This document shows positions 1-7,760 of a stretch of DNA of 42,621 nt, piece after piece. The notes below the pieces were generated by a model, which was not told the DNA's origin, made no database searches, and saw only the letters and a program-made list of their open reading frames with translations. The translations under genes and the position numbers were made by a program. Numbering within the stretch: position 1 is the stretch's first letter; each line of letters opens with the position of its first letter. The stretch is taken from positions 1 through 42,621 of the forward strand of contig CACYVC010000020.1 of NCBI GenBank assembly GCA_902777835.1. The letters are read 5' to 3'. This DNA comes from an uncultured Bacteroidales bacterium (GTDB lineage: Bacteria > Bacteroidota > Bacteroidia > Bacteroidales > Muribaculaceae).

Positions 1-52
1 TGCTCCGAGGTTAATTGAACATACATATGCAATACAAAATTAATTAATCTCT

Positions 53-77
53 GGGAGACTTCGGTCTCCCTTTTTTG
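53..77 (+). terminator. Rho-independent terminator with UUCG loop
   Basis: A perfect 7-bp stem (GGGAGAC at 53-59 and GTCTCCC at 64-70) closes a TTCG tetraloop and is followed by six T. It ends a plus-strand gene that lies left of the window; bases 1-52 are too short to identify that gene. Confidence 0.9.
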
Positions 78-497
78 TTTTTTTGTATTGCCAGTTGATC
101 TAGTAGATGCTATTGAAAGTCAGAATAACTTCTGCGCTTCGCTACGGAAGTTATTTCCGACTTCCAACAGCACAATATCATAATATGTTTTTTATTTCAA
201 CAAAGAATTATTTATTGCACTTCGTTTGTGAATATAGAAGTTAGGGGTTTGTAATTCGCAGTTCAGGAAGTGTGGTTTGTTATGTATTAAAATGCCAATA
301 TGGCATATTATTAGGGGTATAAATGTAATAATGTCTTATAGTGTGACATTGTGACAAGTTTTTCATTGGCTTTTTCAAGTGGCATTGGGTTTGCAAACTA
401 TAGTAGTGAGCTTGCGAGTGGGATGCGTGAGATGCTCCACGGTTAAGGCCCAGAAAATTTAAAAAATTAATAACTTAAAATTATAGGAGATACAATT
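78..497. other. AT-rich intergenic region upstream of hsp20, no gene seen
   Basis: No convincing reading frame is present. The stretch holds a 9-bp inverted repeat (124-132 with 147-155) whose loop contains the TGCGCTTCGC core seen in other intergenic repeats of this window, a short palindrome ATGCCA-ATA-TGGCAT at 292-306, and a tandem 8-mer TGTGACAT/TGTGACAA at 342-357. I could not place a standard TAnnTTTG promoter for hsp20, so its promoter may be non-housekeeping or activator dependent. Confidence 0.5.
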
Positions 498-929
498 ATG
501 TTACTAGCACGTAGAAATTCTAACTGGTTACCCGATGTTTTCAACGACTTCTTCGACACCGATTTCATGCCTAAGGCATGCACCACAGCACCAGCTATCA
601 ATGTGATTGAGAAGAAGGATGAATATGACGTGGAGCTCGCTGCTCCAGGCATGACAAAAGAGGACTTCAAGGTGTGCCTTGATGAGGATCAAAACCTGGT
701 AGTAGAGCTCGATAAGAAAGTTGAGAAATGCGAGGAGAACAAAGATTGTGGTCATTACCTGCGCCGCGAGTTCTCTTACACCAAGTTCCACCAAACACTG
801 CTCTTGCCCGACGACGTGAACCGCGATGCTATTAGCGCTACCGTAGAGAACGGAGTTCTGAAAGTGGCTCTACCCAAACTCCAGCCACAAGACATGAAGA
901 AAGAGCGCACACTCATCGAGATTCAGTAA
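498..929 (+). CDS. Hsp20/alpha-crystallin small heat-shock protein
   Basis: A 143-residue cytoplasmic ATP-independent holdase of the Hsp20 family, which keeps unfolding proteins soluble for refolding by other chaperones. The alpha-crystallin beta-sandwich spans roughly residues 32-140: it opens at 'PAINVIEKKDEYDVELAAPG', carries 'GMTKEDFKV', and has the family signature 'VENGVLKVALPK' near residues 116-127. Length is typical. The N-terminal arm 'NSNWLPDVFNDFF' matches Bacteroidota Hsp20 proteins. AGGAG (486-490, in TAGGAGATA) sits upstream of the ATG. It is a single gene, ending in a terminator at 1019-1064. Upstream repeats at 292-306 and 342-357 may be involved in stress control, which is inference. 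Confidence 0.95.
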   Translation: MLLARRNSNWLPDVFNDFFDTDFMPKACTTAPAINVIEKKDEYDVELAAPGMTKEDFKVCLDEDQNLVVELDKKVEKCEENKDCGHYLRREFSYTKFHQTLLLPDDVNRDAISATVENGVLKVALPKLQPQDMKKERTLIEIQ

Positions 930-981
930 AATCGGAGATAGTGTATCGGGAATTGATGACCGTATATTTTTTAAAACATTA

Positions 982-1013
982 AACTCTAATTTCTAAAACT
1001 GCGCGATGCGCAG
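982..1013. repeat. Heptad tract joined to GC-rich palindrome
   Basis: Heptads AACTCTA and ATTTCTA run into a palindrome CTGCGC-GAT-GCGCAG at 999-1013. The same composite order (AACTCTT-type heptads, then ACTGCGCGAAGCGCA) recurs at 26150-26186. Confidence 0.6.
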
Positions 1014-1018
1014 AATCA

Positions 1019-1064
1019 CCACCCAAAGGTAGTCGGAAGCGACAGCTTTTGGGTGGCTTTTTTT
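1019..1064 (+). terminator. Terminator after hsp20
   Basis: Arms CCACCCAAA (1019-1027) and TTTGGGTGG (1048-1056) form a 9-bp stem followed by a T-rich run. It lies about 90 bases after the hsp20 stop and just before the promoter of the next gene. Confidence 0.85.
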
Positions 1065-1072
1065 GCTCAAAC

Positions 1073-1103
1073 TTGCACAGTTGTCAAAAAATACCTATCT
1101 TTG
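1073..1103 (+). promoter_or_regulatory. Bacteroidota-type promoter for the gene at 1133
   Basis: TTG at 1073-1075 is followed after 20 bases by TATCTTTG at 1096-1103, matching the -33/-7 pattern of Bacteroidota housekeeping promoters. Confidence 0.7.
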
Positions 1104-1132
1104 TGAGTTTTTAATAAATATACAAAGAAACT

Positions 1133-1600
1133 ATGACACGAAGGACCAAAAACATAATCAAGATAACACTTGGTGTGATAACGCTAGTTGTTATTGCCGT
1201 GGCGCTTTTAATGGCTTGGACTAATCCTGATAGAGCCGAAGTCCACAAGAGAGTTGTGGCTCAGGTAGTGAATAAGTTTGACATGAACAAACTCAACCTC
1301 ACCGAGGCCGAGCGTGACCAGTATAACAACTACATGTGGAGTAATACCAATCCCGACATTTTAAGAAAAGAGATCGCCCCACGATTTTTGCTTGAAGATT
1401 ATGGCCTGTGGTCCTCAGGTTACATCTATATCAAGGACGAAAACGGAGCTTTCGTTTACAAGAAAAAAGTTACCCAGGGCATGTTCAACAAAGTCAGTGT
1501 CGTGGATGAGCAAGAGCTGATGCAATATGTCCTTGAGGCTCACCGCATCAATGAGCAGCGCACTGCCACAGCAGGAGGCAAGCGTCAGGCTGCACAATAA
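1133..1600 (+). CDS. Small membrane-anchored protein of unknown function
   Basis: 155 residues. Residues 7-28 form one hydrophobic helix after a basic start (TRRTKN), so the protein is probably anchored in the inner membrane with the rest in the periplasm. The soluble part is mixed alpha/beta: a helical stretch with 'NLTEAERDQYNNYMW', then 'YGLWSSGYIYIKDENGAF', which looks like a beta hairpin, and a Gln/Ala-rich C-terminus. I recognise no family. It has its own promoter (1073-1103) and is followed after 25 bases by the lipoprotein gene at 1626, so the two are probably cotranscribed and may act together in the envelope. Confidence 0.8.
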   Translation: MTRRTKNIIKITLGVITLVVIAVALLMAWTNPDRAEVHKRVVAQVVNKFDMNKLNLTEAERDQYNNYMWSNTNPDILRKEIAPRFLLEDYGLWSSGYIYIKDENGAFVYKKKVTQGMFNKVSVVDEQELMQYVLEAHRINEQRTATAGGKRQAAQ

Positions 1601-1625
1601 CACCGTCTTTCTTTAACTCTCAACA

Positions 1626-2252
1626 ATGAGTAGGGCATGGTGCCATAGAGCACTGCTGATGATTGTTGTCGCTATGATGGCGATGACAGCTTGCGTGCAC
1701 ACCATCGATGAAGATGGCAAACTGCGTGATGACCTGCCGCTCGACTCGTTGCGCGACGGCGACCTGGTGTTCCGCCAGGGCATAGGCCCCGAGAGCGAGG
1801 CGGTGCTGCGTCTTGATAGTGCTAAAGGCCAGTATTCTCACATCGGAATTGTGGTTAATGACAACGGCACTTGGAAAGTGGTCCATGCCGTGCCTGGTGA
1901 GAGCGACGACGGCATCGACATAGTGAAGATTGAGCCCATCGACACGTTCTTCATCTCTACACGTGCCGAGCATGGCGCCATTATGCGCTTTGATGGATGT
2001 GACGACATCACAGCACAAAAAGCTGCCAAGAAAGCCGTCCAACTTGTTGGCATCCCATTTGACTACAATTACAATTGGCAGGACAGCACACGCCTATACT
2101 GCACCCAACTTGTCGCTGTGGCTTATTCCAGCGTTGGGGTCAACATCTTGGGAGACATCTCTCGCATTAACGACCATAATACTAGGAATGCTATTGTTTT
2201 CCCCAGCGACATCGCTAGCAACGACTCACTGATCACCATTTTTAAGTTCTAA
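1626..2252 (+). CDS. YiiX/YebB-like permuted NlpC/P60 cysteine hydrolase lipoprotein
   Basis: 208 residues. Residues 9-23 form a lipoprotein signal ending in the lipobox MTAC (Cys23). The body fits the circularly permuted papain-like amidase group (YiiX/YebB type): 'GDLVFRQG' at 45-52, the candidate catalytic His72 in 'YSHIGIVV', and the candidate catalytic Cys159 in 'LYCTQLV'. His before Cys is the permuted order. Members cleave amide bonds in peptidoglycan peptides or lipids; the substrate cannot be read from sequence. The lipoprotein signal places it in the envelope. It follows the membrane protein at 1133 and converges with the operon on the minus strand. Confidence 0.85.
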   Translation: MSRAWCHRALLMIVVAMMAMTACVHTIDEDGKLRDDLPLDSLRDGDLVFRQGIGPESEAVLRLDSAKGQYSHIGIVVNDNGTWKVVHAVPGESDDGIDIVKIEPIDTFFISTRAEHGAIMRFDGCDDITAQKAAKKAVQLVGIPFDYNYNWQDSTRLYCTQLVAVAYSSVGVNILGDISRINDHNTRNAIVFPSDIASNDSLITIFKF

Positions 2253-2268
2253 ACAGTCAATAATAATT

Positions 2269-2301
2269 GAGAGCGTCAAGAACAACATTCTTGGCGCTCT
2301 C
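2269..2301. terminator. Long hairpin between convergent genes
   Basis: A 14-bp stem with one G-T pair (2269-2282 with 2288-2301) closes a 5-base loop between two converging genes. No clear T-run follows on either strand, so it may be a weak terminator or an RNA 3'-end stabiliser. Confidence 0.6.
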
Positions 2302-2340
2302 AGTACACCCACTATAATAGTAAAGGTTGGTGGAATGGTC

Positions 2341-3315
2341 TTATTTCATAATAAGTCGGAACGACATGTCTTCGCTAGCGCCACCATTCATTTCAACATC
2401 GTTGAAGTCGCGCTTTGTCACTGTGCAGCGTGCGGCACCTTGTGTGCAACTGCCACCGCGACGAGTGAGACCATAGGCACTAGCCGTGGGTGAACCTGTT
2501 GGGTCAACCTCGCCATCGGTAGCCCATGAATAGTTCATCGAGAAATTGTCGGTAGTGGCCTCAAAAGCATTTCCGCTCATGTCATAGAGACCGAGTTCAT
2601 TGGGACTCTTCTGCTTAACATTTTGAACTACATAGTTGCTGTTTTGTGAGTACCATGCTACATCGTTGATGTTGTTGCTGCCGGCATAAGTATATCCCTC
2701 ACTCTTCACGCCGCCACGTGCTGCCCATTCCCATTGAGCTTCGGTAGGAAGCATGAAGTTCTTGTTGGCTGCCAGGGCTCCACTCGTGTGCAGGTAATCG
2801 TTGAGTGCGTCAATAAATTGTAATATTTCGCTATACCATTGCCCGTTGCATGGTTTTTGGTCGCCAACTTCAGCAAAATAGGAATAGTCGGGGTAAATAG
2901 CCTTCCAAAGGGCCTGGGTGCACTCGGTCTCGGCCATATAGAAATCGGTGAGTGTCACACTATGGGCAGGACTCTCCGAAGCGATGTCGTTATTGCCCAT
3001 TGTGAAAGTTCCACCTTTCACATAAATCATGCGGAAGGTAACCCCATTGACTGTGAAATCGATGTACTCGGGATTCGGTTGGCTGTTGCCGAGCAAGATG
3101 TTGTAGATTGCTGTTATGTCGGCGCTAGTGACGCTGCCATCGCCAGTTACATCACTAGTGGATAGATAGGTATCGTCGTTGTTTAGCAGATAGTTGTAAA
3201 GCTGTGTGATGTCGGAACTGGTAACAACGCCATCATTATTGACATCGCCAACGACGTTAGCATGTGCCATAGTCGCTCCCAATGCTGCAATTATTGTTAG
3301 AATGAATGTCTTCAT
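2341..3315 (-). CDS. Secreted dockerin plus SUMF1/FGE-fold protein
   Basis: 324 residues. A signal peptide (1-19, ending AHA) is followed by a two-repeat dockerin-like calcium-binding domain at about 20-77 ('GDVNNDGVVTSSDIT' and 'GDGSVTSADITAIYNILL'). Residues about 85-324 have the formylglycine-generating-enzyme/SUMF1 fold ('GGTFTMGN', 'LPTEAQWEWAARGG', 'ELGLYDMSGNAFE', 'RRGGS', 'SFRLIMK'). Fold members include sulfatase activators and many non-catalytic binding proteins. The cysteines here (GGSC and C-x6-C) do not match the sulfatase-activator pair, so I do not claim that enzyme activity. It is the last gene of the receptor operon, 3 bases after the previous gene. The N-terminal dockerin is unusual; elsewhere in this window dockerins are C-terminal. 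Confidence 0.85.
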   Translation of the reverse strand: MKTFILTIIAALGATMAHANVVGDVNNDGVVTSSDITQLYNYLLNNDDTYLSTSDVTGDGSVTSADITAIYNILLGNSQPNPEYIDFTVNGVTFRMIYVKGGTFTMGNNDIASESPAHSVTLTDFYMAETECTQALWKAIYPDYSYFAEVGDQKPCNGQWYSEILQFIDALNDYLHTSGALAANKNFMLPTEAQWEWAARGGVKSEGYTYAGSNNINDVAWYSQNSNYVVQNVKQKSPNELGLYDMSGNAFEATTDNFSMNYSWATDGEVDPTGSPTASAYGLTRRGGSCTQGAARCTVTKRDFNDVEMNGGASEDMSFRLIMK

Positions 3316-3318
3316 AAA

Positions 3319-4575
3319 TTAGCGAACTATAAACTTGTGGCCATTCTTGATATAAATTCCAGCTGGCAGGGTGCCGTGCATCTGGCGTCCCATAATGTCA
3401 AAGACAGGAGCCTCGTTATCATTGTTGTCAACATTGATACCAGTCACAGCTGTAGCTGTTTCTACGCTTGTGAGATAAATCTGGTAGGCCAAGCCGTTCC
3501 ATGAGAAGATTCCAGTAATGTTGCATATTTCACCGTTCTCGGGAATCTCGAATCCAAGTGGGAGATACCCTAACATATCATTGACACGCACTTGCTCACC
3601 ATCGGCTTCGGCTACATAGAAACGACCATCCTTGCTGATGGCTACACTATTAAGAGCAACAAGTTTTGAGAAGTTGGCATCATTAAGCAGTTCGGTCATA
3701 GTGAAGAGTGTGGGTTGCAATTCATTACCGCTGGTCTTAGTGTAAGTGTCGGCACTTGTGAGGGCATCGTTAGTTGCCTGTGGACGCTCACGACCTGCCA
3801 CATCGTCGTCGGGATCTTCGTCATAGTAGAACTGTCCACGTTTCACATAGATGTAGCCATTCAGGATATCACCACGTTGCAGGTCGAGATTCAGTCCGTC
3901 AAACTCCACGGCAGCTGTGGCGTCCTCGACAAAGGCGGCGCTCCAATCTACTCCATTGACTTGGGCGTTGTTCAGAGCAAGTTTAGCGAGAGTGCCCACT
4001 TCAAGAGCATTAAACTCGGCTATAGACCCCACTTCAACATAGGTTGCTGCGTCGGGAGTGTAGGTGTTGTCATTTGCATCATCGGTTACAACAGTCATCT
4101 TGAGCAACAATGACTGTGTGTTCCATTCGTTGGCGGCGTTCTCGTTGTCAAATGTAATGGCAGTGGAATTCCCACTCCACACATAGTTGATGGCATCAAG
4201 TTCTCCATTTCCGGCTTGTGCCTCAAGGAAGAACTTATAGTTCTGTACTTCGAATGTGATGCCAGTGATGGCACGACCTTCATCGGCGGTTATGGTGATT
4301 TTGCCACCTACCTGCAGGTAGGTCACGCCAGCATTAGTGCGCCACATGCGGTTTGTTTTTGCGCCATCAACAGCAGTCAAGACCACATCGCCTTGACGCA
4401 GTTCTTGGCCACTTATTACGCCCTTTGTGGGGTCTTCCCAATCGGCTGGGGTTGCCACCTCAAGATTGAGGTTGTTGTTGGCGAAGTCATACACATTCTC
4501 TTGAGTAGCAGCGTTGGCACTAAGTTGCCATGCGCCCAGTAGCGCTAACGCGCAAATTTTAGTAATGATGTTCAT
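3319..4575 (-). CDS. Secreted protein with type IX-like C-terminal tail
   Basis: 418 residues. Signal peptide 1-22 (ending SANA). The mature part is acidic and beta-rich with no family I recognise; the middle (about 175-370) reads like repeated OB-type strands of the kind found in Bacteroidales surface proteins ('VEVGSIAEFNALEVGTLAKL'). The last 30 residues ('DIMGRQMHG', 'LPAGIYIKNGHKFIVR') match the classic type IX secretion sorting tail, so export to the cell surface is expected. It lies 35 bases after the DUF4876-like gene and 3 bases before the dockerin protein gene, so it is a surface or secreted partner of the receptor operon. Confidence 0.8.
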   Translation of the reverse strand: MNIITKICALALLGAWQLSANAATQENVYDFANNNLNLEVATPADWEDPTKGVISGQELRQGDVVLTAVDGAKTNRMWRTNAGVTYLQVGGKITITADEGRAITGITFEVQNYKFFLEAQAGNGELDAINYVWSGNSTAITFDNENAANEWNTQSLLLKMTVVTDDANDNTYTPDAATYVEVGSIAEFNALEVGTLAKLALNNAQVNGVDWSAAFVEDATAAVEFDGLNLDLQRGDILNGYIYVKRGQFYYDEDPDDDVAGRERPQATNDALTSADTYTKTSGNELQPTLFTMTELLNDANFSKLVALNSVAISKDGRFYVAEADGEQVRVNDMLGYLPLGFEIPENGEICNITGIFSWNGLAYQIYLTSVETATAVTGINVDNNDNEAPVFDIMGRQMHGTLPAGIYIKNGHKFIVR

Positions 4576-4610
4576 AGCGTTAAAAGTTTAATTTATAAGT
4601 TATTAATTAT

Positions 4611-5843
4611 CTATTGTGCTAAAGATGGCTTCTGTTTTGGAAGGAAATCTACAGTAGAGTTGTTGGTGTCGATTAGTTTGCCATTGCTGTCGCGCTTGCG
4701 AATCACGGAGGTCCCATATCTTGACTTGTCGCTTGAGGTCTCGGCGCAATAGGTCCAACCCGAATCAAGCGATGGCGATGCCACATTCCATGCCCACTCA
4801 TTCTTGATAGCGAGGTTAACCCAGTCAATGACCCACGAGTTGGGGATAAAGTATCCGTCGCCATTGCTCTCATAGGTTCCCCATGCGGCATTGACTAAAT
4901 ATGTGTACTTGTAGTAGTTGTTTTCGATAAAAGAATCATAATCGGAATGCATGCGCACGATTCCATAGGATTTTGAGCCTTTGTTGTTGAGCATAGTGTA
5001 GCTCCAGAGGTCGCTGTACCATTTGATGAGATTGGTCGCTGCGGGATTGTCCTCGTCGAAGAACTCGGTGTTGGGACTCACATCATAGAATTCAAACTGA
5101 GCCCCACTCAAGTCTATTGAGTTAGAATTGATGAGAGTGTGATCCTTGGCATTGAGTGCTATGAGCAGCGATTCTCCAGCCTCAACGGGTACGCTTGTGC
5201 CGTTACCAGGGATGAGATATAGCCAGCTTACAGTTATGGCATCTTTCATGAGATTAGGGGTGAGCTCCCATTGCATGTCACTTTGGAATTTCGACTCCAC
5301 GATAGCGAGGCTGTCGGCGTAGATTAGATGGTCGCTGTTGTTGGTGAGAATGAGGTACTGGTCGTCGGTGTAAGGCCGTTGTGTGCCGCTGAATGTGCTT
5401 GAGGTGAAGAAAATCTCCTCTATCACCATTCCAGCCTCAGCGTTGTAGTTGTTGAACAATAGTGTGACCATTGAGCTAGCAGAGCCGCTGTTTGTCACTT
5501 CCACTCCCATCGATTCGGCTTTCATCGTGGTGGTTGTGGCACTTGTGCCAATGAAGTAACTTATATTGCCAGTGGCGGTGATGTCGTATCTTCCCTCGGG
5601 AACAACAGCGGTGGCGACATAGTTGTTGCCGTCTTGCTCAAAATTTTCTATGCAATACCTTGCCATCGTCTCGATGTTGACGAGAGTCACTTCGGCGATT
5701 TCGAGATTTGCATTCTCGAGATTCATGGGCAGTTGCAGGTAAATGCGCAAAGGTGCATCGGCAATTTTCTCATCCTTGTTGCACGATGCAAGAATCGACA
5801 AAGCCGCGAATATAGCGATGATAAATATTTTATTGTTTTTCAT
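4611..5843 (-). CDS. DUF4876-like outer-membrane lipoprotein
   Basis: 410 residues. Lipoprotein signal with lipobox LASC (Cys near 21). An N-terminal beta-sandwich (about 30-135) resembles the small lipoprotein at 7374 ('GRYDITATGNISY'). From about 140 the pattern 'IEEIFFTSS...QYLILTNNSDHLIYADSLAI' resembles the DUF4876/lamin-tail-like fold common beside TonB-dependent receptors in Bacteroidales. The start overlaps the stop of the barrel gene (TAATG at 5841-5845), a sign of translational coupling. No SusD homologue is present, so this lipoprotein may be the surface binding partner of the receptor; that role is inference. Confidence 0.75.
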   Translation of the reverse strand: MKNNKIFIIAIFAALSILASCNKDEKIADAPLRIYLQLPMNLENANLEIAEVTLVNIETMARYCIENFEQDGNNYVATAVVPEGRYDITATGNISYFIGTSATTTTMKAESMGVEVTNSGSASSMVTLLFNNYNAEAGMVIEEIFFTSSTFSGTQRPYTDDQYLILTNNSDHLIYADSLAIVESKFQSDMQWELTPNLMKDAITVSWLYLIPGNGTSVPVEAGESLLIALNAKDHTLINSNSIDLSGAQFEFYDVSPNTEFFDEDNPAATNLIKWYSDLWSYTMLNNKGSKSYGIVRMHSDYDSFIENNYYKYTYLVNAAWGTYESNGDGYFIPNSWVIDWVNLAIKNEWAWNVASPSLDSGWTYCAETSSDKSRYGTSVIRKRDSNGKLIDTNNSTVDFLPKQKPSLAQ

Positions 5844-7369
5844 TATATGTGAACTCCTAAAGAAAAGATAATTTGGTTTTGGGTCTCATGATTGGAGCAG
5901 ATAGTGATGCCATACTGCATCTCTCCAAAGATTGAGTAACGAGATTTGCCAATGTGGTAATCGGCTCTCAGTCTTGCGCCTGCATGTGTGAAATTTGATC
6001 TCAACACGTTGAAATTGTGCTCTATCATGTTGATGAATTGTGGTTCCATGTTGGCAAGTGGAAGCAGCAAGTGGTCGTTGACGCTTGCATGATAAGAGCC
6101 ATCAAGTTGGGCGGTTAGTGTCCAGAATTTTGATGGACTTACAATCATTTGGCCTTCAACAAGACCAAAGACATGGCCATATTTCATAGTACGTCGTGGA
6201 AATACGAAATGTTGTCGATTGCCCGAGTAGCCACCAGTGGCTTTGACCCACCATGAAGTGACGCCCTTGCGACCCACTATGGCAGTGAGTGAGGTGTTGA
6301 TAATGTAGTTCTTGTACATCGTGAGGTGGGCTATGACAGGATAAATCTGTGATGATGAGGTGCCTGCAAGGTGCTGGTCGCTTGAGCGGCGGTTGAACTG
6401 GTAGTCGGCCCACAAAGCATAGTCAAGCCCACCATTGTGCTTCCAACCAGCCCTGACGCCCACCTCCTTGTTGTAGAGTGTGGTGAGTGGGAGCGAGTTG
6501 AGCAATCGTGCCACACGCTCATAGCTGTGTTGTGCCACCCATGTGTTGGCGATGATGCCGCTATAGCTATTTTGGGGAGCCAAGTCGAGTTGCATTTTGA
6601 TGCCGCCACCCTTGAAAATGAGGTCGTTGATGTCTCCTGAAAACCTTGCATAAACTTCGCCAAGCCCCATAAGCTGATATTCTGGAATACTGCCAAGAGG
6701 CTTGTAGAAATCTACGCTATTGGTTTGACGGTAGATGTTGCCATGGAAACTGAACCCCAGAGTGTGATGGGCGATGTCGTAGCCAGCACCAGCGCGTAGC
6801 GTGAGGTCGCTGACTATGCTGCGCATGCGAGCGTCAACTTTGCGGTACTCCTGCTCAGCTCGGAATAGCATCTCGCCACCTAAGTGCCACCTGTTGCGAT
6901 GAGTGCTATAGCCGCCCTCAAACACATATTTCTCGCTACGGGTATTGCCTCCTATTGTGTCGCCAAGAATATCTGGCTCGAGCAGGTCGTAGTCGGCTAT
7001 CGAGTTCCACTTGATATCGTGGTTCTTACCAGTGGTGTAGGATGCCTTGCCCCAGACTGCCGTGTTGTCGCCCAGACGTATGTAAGAATCGGCTTTCACT
7101 GCAGCAAAGAAATGTCCAGTACCTTTTTGCAAGATAAATGGCGCACTTTTTTTCTGCCAATCGGTGGTGAGATAGAAGTGCGTTAGCGAGTGGCTGTAGG
7201 CGCTTTCCATCATCGCTGGGTTGCACCAGGAGATTTGGTGCACGTCATTGAAAAGCGCCTGATGCTCGATTATGGCATCATGCCTATTGACAGTGCTGTC
7301 AATGTCTTGCGCACTGACTGCTGTGCAACCAGCGATGAGAAGAAGCAAAATTAATATACTATTTTTCAT
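5843..7369 (-). CDS. DUF6850-like outer-membrane beta-barrel protein
   Basis: 508 residues with signal peptide 1-20 (ending VSAQ). The rest is rich in alternating, aromatic-ended strands ('YVFEGGYSTHRNRWHLGGEM', 'LRADYHIGKSRYSIFGEMQY') and ends 'IIFSLGVHI', as expected of an outer-membrane barrel without a plug domain. Bacteroidales operons often place such a DUF6850-type barrel beside a DUF4876 lipoprotein and a TonB-dependent receptor, and I assign it by that context and general look. It lies 4 bases after the small lipoprotein gene. Substrate unknown. Confidence 0.7.
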   Translation of the reverse strand: MKNSILILLLLIAGCTAVSAQDIDSTVNRHDAIIEHQALFNDVHQISWCNPAMMESAYSHSLTHFYLTTDWQKKSAPFILQKGTGHFFAAVKADSYIRLGDNTAVWGKASYTTGKNHDIKWNSIADYDLLEPDILGDTIGGNTRSEKYVFEGGYSTHRNRWHLGGEMLFRAEQEYRKVDARMRSIVSDLTLRAGAGYDIAHHTLGFSFHGNIYRQTNSVDFYKPLGSIPEYQLMGLGEVYARFSGDINDLIFKGGGIKMQLDLAPQNSYSGIIANTWVAQHSYERVARLLNSLPLTTLYNKEVGVRAGWKHNGGLDYALWADYQFNRRSSDQHLAGTSSSQIYPVIAHLTMYKNYIINTSLTAIVGRKGVTSWWVKATGGYSGNRQHFVFPRRTMKYGHVFGLVEGQMIVSPSKFWTLTAQLDGSYHASVNDHLLLPLANMEPQFINMIEHNFNVLRSNFTHAGARLRADYHIGKSRYSIFGEMQYGITICSNHETQNQIIFSLGVHI

Positions 7370-7373
7370 AGGA

Positions 7374-7760
7374 TTAATCCATTAATATCATTTCAAGCGA
7401 AATGCTGTTGTCGTTAAGTTCTACCATCGACACATAATCGCTCTGTGCACGAAATTGACTTGTGTGGGTGGTCGCGTTATTATCAACATATCGCACCACG
7501 CCTTCCACATTGATGGAATAGGCGCCACGAAAGAGGTTTTCAATGATTATTGTTCCGCCAGTCTTTCCTGCCTGGGTGATAGTGTTGCGGCTGTTGAGGT
7601 TCATCATCTTAACAGAGTATTGAATGGTTTCTATCTCGCCATCGGTGGGAAGGGTGAGAAGAATGTGTCCTGTTGTAGTGTAATCCCGATAGTCGTCGTG
7701 ACAGGATGCTACGCAAATCAGCGTCAGGGCATACATTAAATATATAAAAGACTTTCTCAT
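7374..7760 (-). CDS. Small single-domain lipoprotein, relative of the DUF4876 N-terminal domain
   Basis: 128 residues. Lipobox VASC near residue 20. The body is one beta-sandwich-like domain: 'TGHILLTLPTDGEIETI', 'NLFRGAYSINVEGVVRY', 'TTHTSQFRAQSDYVSM'. The order and spacing of these strands match the first domain of the lipoprotein at 4611 ('LPMNLENANLEIAEV', 'GRYDITATGNI', 'TTTTMKAESMGVEV'), so it looks like a free-standing paralogue of that domain. The start ATG overlaps the receptor stop (ATGA around 7757-7760), so the two are translationally coupled. Confidence 0.8.
   Translation of the reverse strand: MRKSFIYLMYALTLICVASCHDDYRDYTTTGHILLTLPTDGEIETIQYSVKMMNLNSRNTITQAGKTGGTIIIENLFRGAYSINVEGVVRYVDNNATTHTSQFRAQSDYVSMVELNDNSISLEMILMD

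Noticed and set aside
2341-3315. Reading the SUMF1-fold protein as a sulfatase-activating enzyme.
   Set aside because: The cysteine pattern does not match the activator pair and no sulfatase gene is nearby.
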